A stretch of 64,000 nt of DNA from assembly GCF_023231945.1 (NCBI RefSeq), contig NZ_JAJLJH010000004.1:124001-188000 (forward strand), given 5' to 3'. The translations under genes and the position numbers were made by a program. Each line of letters begins with the position of its first letter. The first letter of the stretch is position 1. Under the pieces are notes generated by a model. That model had not been told where the DNA came from. It was given only the letters and a program-made list of their open reading frames with translations, and ran no database searches. Shown here in pieces: positions 7,478 to 14,537 of this stretch. This stretch comes from Scleromatobacter humisilvae. GTDB lineage: Bacteria; Pseudomonadota; Gammaproteobacteria; Burkholderiales; Burkholderiaceae_C.

Positions 7478-8916
7478 TGTGCCGGCGATATCGCGTGGCA
7501 TCGAAGAAATCCAGCCCATCAGCGGGCCTTCGTCGAGCAGCCAAGAAGGGAGCGTCCCAGGCCGGCGGCGCGTCTGCATCGCGACGTGACGGCGCTTCTC
7601 AACGCGAGAATCGTCAGCGCGACCTCTTTGATGAGAGGGTCGGCGCTGGGCGTCCGGTGGCGCGTCTCATGTCGATCGAGAACGAACGCTGGATGAGCAT
7701 CCGGAAGGCGGCCGATGCCGTGATGCATCAAACGGTTGCGGCTGGACTCCAGAGGTGCGGCATCGCTTATCGCATCACGGAACACGGCGTCGAGATTGCC
7801 GCCTACTCGCGCGAGCACATCCTGCGCTTCAGCGACGGCTACAAGTCGGTGCAGCGTGCGCTGGAGGTCAAAGGGCTCAACATGGGCACGGCTTCCGGCC
7901 GCGCCAAGGAGGTGGCCAACCTCGATTCGCGCAGCGAGACCAAGCGAGTCGTTCCGCTCCAGGCCGTCCAGAAGATGTGGCTTGCTCGCGCCCAAGCCGC
8001 CGGGGTCCCCGTCTTCGCGCCTGGCGATGCCAGGCTCGCCCAACGTGCTTTGCGCCAGGCCCCTATGACGCCCAAGCAGGCCATCGCCGCAGTGCTCGAC
8101 CAGGTTCAGCTCAACGAAAAGCGGATTCACGGCGACTTCGCGCTCGTGCGCGAGGCCATCAAATGCTCTGGATATGCAACGCCTCACCAAGAGATTTCTC
8201 GCGAAGTCATTCGCCAGCTCCAAATCGGTGAGCTTGTTCACACGGAGCGCGGGATTCTTCGCCAAAACGACGCAACGCAGGTGGCCAAGCACAGCCAGGC
8301 GCAAGTCTTTTTTGAGCGGCGAGCAGGTCTGGCCGCGGACATGAGCCAACCCGGGAGCTCCAGCCTTGCCACACCCACCTTGTCCAGCCGGCTTGGGGCT
8401 GCGCAACGCGCGGCCCTTCTTTCCGCGTTGGGGAATGGACACGGCATCGTGTCTCTGAGCTCGGCAGAAGCAGTCGGTGGCCTGGCTGCAACGCTTGTGG
8501 AAACTGCGGACGAACGAGGCCTGCGTACTGTTCTTGTCTCGTCCGACACATCCGATGCTGGCGGCGTCTCGTTTGGCGCTGGCGTTGCCGCATCTGGCTC
8601 CCTCGACGCTGGCACCCTGGTCGTCATCACCGATGGCAGCGAACACGCCGAGTCGGCCGCTGTCATTCGCGCAGCCGCACAGCGTGCTGGCGCGGTGTGC
8701 ATCGAGCTCGAGCTCAAGGCTGTCGTCGTGAAGACGATGCAGCCCGCGGTGCCGGAGCCAGTAGGGAGCCAGGCGAACAACCAAGTTCAGGTGAGCAAGC
8801 TTGCGCAGCTGGCGTCGCTCGTTCGCCGCCACGGAGCCTCCTTGCGAGAGGCCGTCTCCGTGCAGCGCCACGGCGACATCGAGTCCGAAACTCAACAAAG
8901 AACCCAGAAGCTGTGA
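7477..8916 (+). CDS. Helicase-like segment of a MobF relaxase, P-loop lost
   Basis: A 479-residue protein. Residues about 200-275 resemble the stretch of MobF relaxases between relaxase and helicase domains (an L-N-E-K-R-I-H-G-D-F helix, then a winged-helix-like segment). It is followed at about 310-345 by a RecD-like beginning (A-A-Q-R-A-A-L-L-S-A-L). Where Walker A (G-x-A-G-T-G-K-T) should stand, the sequence reads S-L-S-S-A-E-A-V-G-G. The Walker B position reads V-V-I-T-D-G, without D-E. It is therefore likely an inactive helicase domain kept for DNA or protein binding. The ATG overlaps the previous stop (TGATG). Homology is from pattern reading and should be tested by profile search. Confidence 0.45.
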   Translation: MCRRYRVASKKSSPSAGLRRAAKKGASQAGGASASRRDGASQRENRQRDLFDERVGAGRPVARLMSIENERWMSIRKAADAVMHQTVAAGLQRCGIAYRITEHGVEIAAYSREHILRFSDGYKSVQRALEVKGLNMGTASGRAKEVANLDSRSETKRVVPLQAVQKMWLARAQAAGVPVFAPGDARLAQRALRQAPMTPKQAIAAVLDQVQLNEKRIHGDFALVREAIKCSGYATPHQEISREVIRQLQIGELVHTERGILRQNDATQVAKHSQAQVFFERRAGLAADMSQPGSSSLATPTLSSRLGAAQRAALLSALGNGHGIVSLSSAEAVGGLAATLVETADERGLRTVLVSSDTSDAGGVSFGAGVAASGSLDAGTLVVITDGSEHAESAAVIRAAAQRAGAVCIELELKAVVVKTMQPAVPEPVGSQANNQVQVSKLAQLASLVRRHGASLREAVSVQRHGDIESETQQRTQKL

Positions 8917-8937
8917 TGGGGGCCGAACGGTAGGCCC

Positions 8938-8973
8938 TAGCCAACGAAGCCACTATGTGCTATAATAGGCACA
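8938..8973 (+). promoter_or_regulatory. Extended -10 promoter/operator, copy 3
   Basis: Consensus TATAAT (8961-8966) preceded by TGTGC, with a weak -35. The perfect inverted repeat TGTGC-N8-GCACA (8956-8973) surrounds the -10 box. It serves the gene at 9017. Confidence 0.7.
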
Positions 8974-9016
8974 CAAAGCGCTGCGTTGCAGAAATCACCA
9001 ACCCGAAAGGAGCTCC

Positions 9017-9904
9017 ATGAAGTCAACCGAAGTCGCGCTCAACACAGGCAAAGGCCTGGCGGCGCCGGCGCAGAAAGTCAAACCGGCCGCAAACGACGGC
9101 CTGTCCGACTACCTGTACAAGCAGCTGCGAGGCTACGGCCACGTCATCGAGAGGCGCCTCAACGACTCGCGCGCTCATGTCACCCAGTTGACGGCGGAGG
9201 TCGTCGCCTCGCACGAGAGCCAGCGAAAACGCTGGAAAATCATTGCGTTCGCGGTGCCCATCGCCGGCATTCTTGTGCTCGCCAGCGCCAAGAATGGGGT
9301 CGATGCCTGGCAGGCGCGCACTGCGCGTCTCGAGGCCGAGGCCAACATGGAAGTGATTCGCAAGGAGCAGGAAGTGCGCGCGGCTGATGCCAAGGCCTAC
9401 GCCGACGCCCAAGCGACCGCCGACCAGAAGCTTCTGGCGTTCGTCACCGGGGTCGACGCGCTCCCCCTCGACAAGACCTACGCCGGCGCGTCCGACATGC
9501 CGACGCCGGCTGCCGTGAACGGCATCAAGCAGGCCGTGACTGCCATCCTCGCCGGCCAGCCCAGCGATTACGCCAAGGTGGTCGACAACGTCGGCCCGTG
9601 GCCGGCGCCCATCGTCGCGAAGCGACTGACCGACAAGAGCTACCTGGTCGGCGTCGCGGTTCGTGATGGCGAGGCCCGCAAGGTGCTCGTCCTTTACGCC
9701 CAGCGCGGTCAGCCCGGTCAAGACGACGTCATCGCAGGCCTGCGAATTCCCGCTGCCGGTGTTCCGGAGCGGCAGTTCACTGCACCCGCCGGTACGTTCA
9801 ATACGGGTGACTTCGACTTCATTCTGCGCGGCCAGCTGCGTGAGCAGTTCGTCCGCTCGTTCATGCCGGCGCCGGCTGCGGCCGCCTCGGCGTCGACCAA
9901 CTAA
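9017..9904 (+). CDS. Single-pass membrane protein of the transfer region
   Basis: A 295-residue protein: a cytoplasmic N-terminus of about 70 residues, one membrane helix (about 75-95), an Ala/Glu-rich coiled coil (about 100-135) and a periplasmic domain to the end. Size and topology recall VirB8-like or other bitopic transfer components, but I see no sequence signature that fixes the family. GGAGC precedes the ATG. It begins the transcript that continues into the split coupling-protein genes. Confidence 0.55.
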   Translation: MKSTEVALNTGKGLAAPAQKVKPAANDGLSDYLYKQLRGYGHVIERRLNDSRAHVTQLTAEVVASHESQRKRWKIIAFAVPIAGILVLASAKNGVDAWQARTARLEAEANMEVIRKEQEVRAADAKAYADAQATADQKLLAFVTGVDALPLDKTYAGASDMPTPAAVNGIKQAVTAILAGQPSDYAKVVDNVGPWPAPIVAKRLTDKSYLVGVAVRDGEARKVLVLYAQRGQPGQDDVIAGLRIPAAGVPERQFTAPAGTFNTGDFDFILRGQLREQFVRSFMPAPAAAASASTN

Positions 9905-9923
9905 CCCAAGGAGGACGCACAAC

Positions 9924-11609
9924 ATGCATCAAGACTCCCCTCTGGGCCGTCTCTTCGGGTCGGCCTCCAAACTCCCCTTGGTGGGCAAGCTTTTCGGCGC
10001 CGGCTCAGCGATGAAGGGTGTCGTCGGCTTCGTGCTGGCCTTGGCTGCCCTGCCTTTCGTCGGCTTCGGCCCGCTCATCTTCTGGGGCCTCTTCAAGACG
10101 GCCGAACGCGCCTCCTACGTCGCGGCGGCTGGCTCCTTCGAGGCTGAGAAGCAGCGCTTGCCATTCGGCCTCATCATCACCGTGGTCATCGGCCTCGTCC
10201 TCGGCATCCACTCGTTGTTGCCCGAGTCCGCTGCGGCGCCGGCGCCGGTACATGCCATGCATGCGGCTAGCCATGACTTGAGCTGGATGAATGCCAACGT
10301 CGCTGCTGTCCCGGTCGGGAAGAGTGGCTTCCTTGGCACCGGCGACGTGTCTGGCATGCCGCATTTCCTGGTGTACGCCCAAATCATCGCAGGCAAGCTA
10401 TTCGGCAGCTCGCTGAGTGCCGGTGCCATGCTGGTGGCCATCGCCTTCGTGCTTGCCATTGGCGGCTACTTGCTCTACCTGCTCACGAAGCCGTACATGT
10501 CCGGCGACCCGGCTACGTTCGCTCGCGATGCGCAGGGCCTGTACCAGCTGAGCCGTGCGAATCGCTTGGGCAGCATCAGCCGCCGTGCGCTCGCGGTTGT
10601 CGACGATGTGCTCGCTGCCTACGTGGTCAAGTGCCAACCCGCAGACCACGAGAGGCTCAACAGCCGCGGCGCCCTGATGACCCGACTCGTTGACGTCATG
10701 TTCAAGGACGACCCCGACGAGCTGCTGAAGGGAAACATCGAGGCTTCCGCGAAGAGGGACTATCCGCCCGAAAAGTACCCGATGCTGTTCAAGCGGATGC
10801 CGGTCGACCTGGTGCGTTCGCTGGTCATCTATGGCCACACCATCACGCACGAACCCCTGAGCGTGCGCGCCCGACTGTACGTCACTCGCGAGCACGTTAC
10901 GAAGGCCTATGAGTCCTCCATCAGTACGGCGATGCCGAGCGAGGGCGCGGTCTCGGTGGCGGGCTACTTCCTGGCCGCGGCGGCTTTCTTCGGCGTCGCG
11001 AACCTGCTTGCTGGCCTGCTTGGCATTGGCTGGTTCATGACGGTGATGTGCCTTCCCATCGCCGGGGCCTCGGCGTTCGCGACGTGGAAGTGGCACCAAG
11101 TCAACTCGGTTCAACGCATCGCCTCCGCCGCCCTGCGTCCATGCAACATCGCGCCCGTCATCAACCGCATCATCAATTCCCAGGCCGCGCAGATGGAACT
11201 GGAATACACGCGTGACGCGGTGGGGCCGTACCAGTATGACTACGACCTCATCGAGGACGCGCGGGCCCAGTGGAGCAAGCAGCTGGAGATTGCTTCGTAC
11301 GATGGCTTCAAGCTCATGAACTTCGGTACCTCGCGGGGTACCGGCCAGTACCGTGGCTCCATCTACGCCTACATCCAGGGCCAGGTCATCGTGGCATCTT
11401 CGCACGACGTGTGCCGCGGCGGTGTCTTCTGGGACGGCCCCACCGGCAGCGGCAAGACGTTCACGCACCTGGTGCCCTATATGGCGCAGTTCATGAACGC
11501 CGAGGCGATGTTCTTCAAGGGCCTGGATGAGCTCGAAGACGAGTTCGTCGCCTCGCCGACCAGCACGGCGACCAGCCAAACTTCCAACGACGAGTTCGTC
11601 GCGGCCTGA
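9924..11609 (+). CDS. Coupling-protein-like ATPase, N-terminal half (Walker A)
   Basis: A 561-residue protein with hydrophobic segments at about 30-58, 77-97, 170-190 and 350-385, then a soluble region leading to a perfect Walker A, G-P-T-G-S-G-K-T (505-512), only fifty residues before the stop. VirD4, TraD and DotL-type coupling proteins have this order (membrane anchor, then P-loop) but continue for about 400 more residues with Walker B. Here those features are in the next gene. The tail holds F-F-K-G-L-D-E-L-E-D-E-F, matching in place the D-P-K-G-E segment of coupling proteins. AAGGAGG precedes the ATG. The role (DNA substrate delivery to a type IV secretion channel) is inferred. Confidence 0.6.
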   Translation: MHQDSPLGRLFGSASKLPLVGKLFGAGSAMKGVVGFVLALAALPFVGFGPLIFWGLFKTAERASYVAAAGSFEAEKQRLPFGLIITVVIGLVLGIHSLLPESAAAPAPVHAMHAASHDLSWMNANVAAVPVGKSGFLGTGDVSGMPHFLVYAQIIAGKLFGSSLSAGAMLVAIAFVLAIGGYLLYLLTKPYMSGDPATFARDAQGLYQLSRANRLGSISRRALAVVDDVLAAYVVKCQPADHERLNSRGALMTRLVDVMFKDDPDELLKGNIEASAKRDYPPEKYPMLFKRMPVDLVRSLVIYGHTITHEPLSVRARLYVTREHVTKAYESSISTAMPSEGAVSVAGYFLAAAAFFGVANLLAGLLGIGWFMTVMCLPIAGASAFATWKWHQVNSVQRIASAALRPCNIAPVINRIINSQAAQMELEYTRDAVGPYQYDYDLIEDARAQWSKQLEIASYDGFKLMNFGTSRGTGQYRGSIYAYIQGQVIVASSHDVCRGGVFWDGPTGSGKTFTHLVPYMAQFMNAEAMFFKGLDELEDEFVASPTSTATSQTSNDEFVAA

Positions 11610-11632
11610 CCCATTTCAAGAAAGGAATCAAC

Positions 11633-13453
11633 ATGTCGATGCAAGAACTCAAGGAAGGTGTCGCGGCCGCGCAAGGACTCAAGGACCTTGTCAAGGAACG
11701 TGCCGCAGTCGCTGCAAAGACTCGTGTCGCGCTGGGTGTTTTCCCGCCGCGCTTCAAGGGCGGCCAGACCACCCAGACGTTGTCGATGTTTGTCATCGAC
11801 GGCAAGGCTGTGGCCTGGGAAGACGCCGTGAAGCTCGCCATCGCGCGTGGCTGGAAGTGGCGCATCATCGGCGTCGAAGATGGCGAATACGGAGTGGACC
11901 TTTGCGACGGCAAGGGGCCGGCTGCCATCGTCGCGATGATTTCGGACGCGCAAGAGCAAATGGACGGCGGCGGCCAGGAGTCGAACCCCATCTTCAAGAA
12001 GATGGCGCTCGAAATCATCCGCGCGGTCTTCAACCTGCTGCGCTGCTACGAGCTGACGCCCGATGGCAAGGCCGAAGTCGCGCGTCGCAAGGAGCGCCTG
12101 TACAGCTTCGCGCACGTCCAGGACGTGGCGCAGTCCGTGCTGGAGGCGGACGGTCGCCTGTTCAAGATTGTCGACGCCATCAACCGCGCGGCCGTCAACC
12201 CGATTGCCGGCAAGGCCATCGCCAAGCTGGTCACCAGCGACCTGTGGTCGGACATCAAGTTCCTGCGTAAAGACCTGCCGAACCGGCCGGCCGACACGGT
12301 CACGAGTTTCCTGCTGAATGTCCACAAGATGCTGTCCGGCACCGTCAGCGACCCCGTCATCCGCAAGCGCTTCGGCGCCGCCGGCGGGAACATGCTGGAA
12401 ATCGACGACATCTGGGACGACAAGACCGTCACGTGTTTCCGCCTGTCGTTCCAGACCGACATCGGCGATACCGCAAAGCTCATCGGCATCATGACGCTGG
12501 CCAGCATCTTCGCCCGCGGTGGCGTCCGCCAGCTGGTGCAGAAGGACATCGGCGACGTCGCCAAGCTGGCCTTCGTCATCGACGAGATGCAGGAAATCGT
12601 GGTGTCCGGTTACTGGGGCCTGGCAAATGTGACGGCGATGTCCCGGAGCTGGGGTTTCTCCTTCGCCTGCGCAACCCAAGGTGTCAAGGGCATCATCAAG
12701 CGCATCGGTGACGACGCGACCTGGCAGCTCATCAACAACCTGCGCACGAAAATCTTCACGCAGACCGAGGCCAAGGAAGACCAGGACATCATCATCCGTC
12801 TCGGCGGCGAAGCGTGGCGCTCGTTGTCGACGGCCCGCGGCGAGTTCGAGAACTACCACCAGCGGCTTCGCATCGAGCGCGGGCACATGGACGAATCCAT
12901 CCGGCCGCTGCCCGTCGACTCTGTCGACTACACGCTGTCGACGAGCGACGTTTTCGGCGCTCCGCAACGCGTCGAGGCGCGTTCCCACGAGGTCGTTCGC
13001 CTGGACAAGCACGGCATGATGGGCGACCTGCAGGAACTCGCGCACGCGTCGAAGTTCGTCTCGCAAGCCGACGCTCAAGCCGGCCGCGACATGGCCGCAG
13101 AGGCGTCTGCCGAGTACCAGGCCAAGCGCATCGAGCTCGAAATGCGCAACCGCCAGGAAGACCAACTCCGTACGTACTACGGCGGCTGGGAGAAGAAGCC
13201 TCTCTACACCATCAACGACGTATCGTCGCTGGGGATGGGTCAGGCCATCGTCTTCATCAATCGCGCGGGTGTCCTTCGCACCGACAAGGTCGACGTCAAC
13301 CCCGACCTGGCCAAGATGCCTGTCGACCGCGACATCATCATCGACGTCCAGGCGCGCGAAGTCGGCAACGTGCCGATGGAGCAGATTGCCCAAGCCTCTT
13401 CGACCGCCGTCCTGGCGAATCGTGCGCAGGCCAAGCAACCCGTCGCCCGCTGA
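11633..13453 (+). CDS. Coupling-protein-like ATPase, C-terminal half (Walker B)
   Basis: A 606-residue soluble protein without any P-loop but with a clear Walker B, A-F-V-I-D-E-M-Q-E (about 313-321). It is followed by the S-x-x-x-G-F-S-F-A-C-A-T-Q-G motif III region (about 335-350) and a downstream T-K-I-F-T-Q-T segment, as in VirD4/TraD/DotL ATPases. AAAGGAAT before the ATG and the 23-base gap show a genuine separate start. Together with the upstream product it would complete one RecA-like fold from two chains. The C-terminal 150 residues are a charged helical extension. Confidence is good for the ATPase fold and moderate for the conjugation role. Confidence 0.6.
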   Translation: MSMQELKEGVAAAQGLKDLVKERAAVAAKTRVALGVFPPRFKGGQTTQTLSMFVIDGKAVAWEDAVKLAIARGWKWRIIGVEDGEYGVDLCDGKGPAAIVAMISDAQEQMDGGGQESNPIFKKMALEIIRAVFNLLRCYELTPDGKAEVARRKERLYSFAHVQDVAQSVLEADGRLFKIVDAINRAAVNPIAGKAIAKLVTSDLWSDIKFLRKDLPNRPADTVTSFLLNVHKMLSGTVSDPVIRKRFGAAGGNMLEIDDIWDDKTVTCFRLSFQTDIGDTAKLIGIMTLASIFARGGVRQLVQKDIGDVAKLAFVIDEMQEIVVSGYWGLANVTAMSRSWGFSFACATQGVKGIIKRIGDDATWQLINNLRTKIFTQTEAKEDQDIIIRLGGEAWRSLSTARGEFENYHQRLRIERGHMDESIRPLPVDSVDYTLSTSDVFGAPQRVEARSHEVVRLDKHGMMGDLQELAHASKFVSQADAQAGRDMAAEASAEYQAKRIELEMRNRQEDQLRTYYGGWEKKPLYTINDVSSLGMGQAIVFINRAGVLRTDKVDVNPDLAKMPVDRDIIIDVQAREVGNVPMEQIAQASSTAVLANRAQAKQPVAR

Positions 13454-13489
13454 GTCGCCTGAACCACATCATCTAGAAAGGAATCCACC

Positions 13490-13747
13490 ATGACTACCAC
13501 CGCACAATCCGCCTCCGCCTCCGCCTCCGCCTCCGCCTCCGCCTCTGCCTCCGCTACCTCGGACGACAGCTACGCCGTCCGCAAGGTATGCGAGCTCGAG
13601 GCCGCCATGATTGCGGAATTCGACAGTCCCGAAGTCCAGGAGACGCTACGCTACGCCCGCGAGAACTACGTCGCCGAGTCCATGGCCATCAACCTGGCTG
13701 CGTCCGAGCGCCTGGCCCAGAATCAGCAGCAGACCATCAAGCACTGA
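13490..13747 (+). CDS. Small protein with Ser-Ala repeat
   Basis: An 85-residue protein. After M-T-T-T-A-Q come eight Ser-Ala dipeptides, then a helical acidic body. The repeat is encoded by tandem hexamers (13508-13555). AAAGGAAT precedes the ATG, 36 bases after the ATPase gene, so it is in the same operon. No family known. Confidence 0.6.
   Translation: MTTTAQSASASASASASASASATSDDSYAVRKVCELEAAMIAEFDSPEVQETLRYARENYVAESMAINLAASERLAQNQQQTIKH
13508..13555 (+). repeat. Tandem hexanucleotide repeat TCCGCC
   Basis: Six perfect TCCGCC units (13508-13543) followed by TCTGCC and TCCGCT. They lie in frame in the Ser-Ala tract, so unit gain or loss would change protein length without a frameshift. Confidence 0.9.
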
Positions 13748-13808
13748 CGCGCTCCTGCAACTTCTCGACTCCAAGGGGACCTTCGGACCCTTCTCAATGG
13801 TTGAACGA

Positions 13809-13845
13809 TTGCCGTTCATTCCTAGATGTGCGACAATAGGCGCAC
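13809..13845 (+). promoter_or_regulatory. Extended -10 promoter/operator, copy 4
   Basis: TTGCCG (13809-13814), 17-base spacer ending TGTGC, GACAAT (13832-13837). Inverted repeat GTGCG-N8-CGCAC (13828-13845). It serves the gene at 13865. Confidence 0.7.
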
Positions 13846-13864
13846 CGTAAGATATGGAGGATTC

Positions 13865-14518
13865 ATGCTTCGCACAGTCATCAGAACCGCAACGAATTCG
13901 TTTGCCACGGAGCAAGAACTGAGCTTCGTTTCGCGTCGTGAGCTGCCGCCGGACATGCGTCTTGGCTGCCGCGAATCCATCCTGAAGCAAATGGGTGACG
14001 ACCCGTTCCTGGTGAACCTTGGGCTGGACGAGCCGGTCTCTGTCACTCAGGACAACTTCATCGAAGGCCAGGTCGAGCAGGCTGTCTGCCTCATCGCCTA
14101 CTCCGACGCCGAGTACGACCAGTTGTTCTTCGTCTACCGCTCCTGTGTTGATGGCATCGGCCTGGCCGCGGTGATGGGCGCCTCTTACGACATCAGCCGG
14201 TGCATCGACGGCTACCTCGAAGACGACCGCTACATGGAGTTGAGCTGGGATGCTCGCTCCAAGATGCGACGTCAGATGTTCCCGCTTCCGGACTTCGCCA
14301 CCCTCTACGTCGACGATGGCGTCAACGGTGAAATCGCTGGTGCGCACATTGAAGGCCGGCTCGTGTCTGTCGGCAAGATGGACGTGAAGGAACTCGAATT
14401 CGACCGTGTGCCTCAACTCGCGCGCGACCTCAGCGAGGTCACTGCACGCTCTGCGCGCGTTGAGAAGTTGACGCAGTTGACGATGCCGGCCGAGCTATTC
14501 GCCGGCCTGGCCGCCTGA
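13865..14518 (+). CDS. Hypothetical transfer-region protein (217 aa)
   Basis: A soluble protein of 217 residues with no signal peptide and no motif I recognise. The middle is rich in aromatic and acidic residues. The ATG follows TGGAGG closely and lies about 20 bases after a well-formed promoter, so the leader is very short. It is co-transcribed with the long coiled-coil protein that follows. Confidence 0.6.
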   Translation: MLRTVIRTATNSFATEQELSFVSRRELPPDMRLGCRESILKQMGDDPFLVNLGLDEPVSVTQDNFIEGQVEQAVCLIAYSDAEYDQLFFVYRSCVDGIGLAAVMGASYDISRCIDGYLEDDRYMELSWDARSKMRRQMFPLPDFATLYVDDGVNGEIAGAHIEGRLVSVGKMDVKELEFDRVPQLARDLSEVTARSARVEKLTQLTMPAELFAGLAA

Positions 14519-14537
14519 TAGGAACGAGGAAGACACC

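Noticed and set aside
11600-11640. Frameshift or sequencing error joining the two coupling-protein halves
   Set aside because: The second gene has its own ribosome site and ATG. The first ends with a distinct Ser/Thr tail, and no single-base shift fuses the frames neatly.
11477-13438. A 653-codon open frame on the minus strand
   Set aside because: It is antisense to the Walker B ATPase gene, has Asp/Val/His-rich random composition and no ribosome site. High GC with strong third-position bias produces such shadows.
13508-13555. CRISPR-like repeat
   Set aside because: The units are contiguous hexamers inside a reading frame, without spacers. No CRISPR array or cas gene was seen anywhere.
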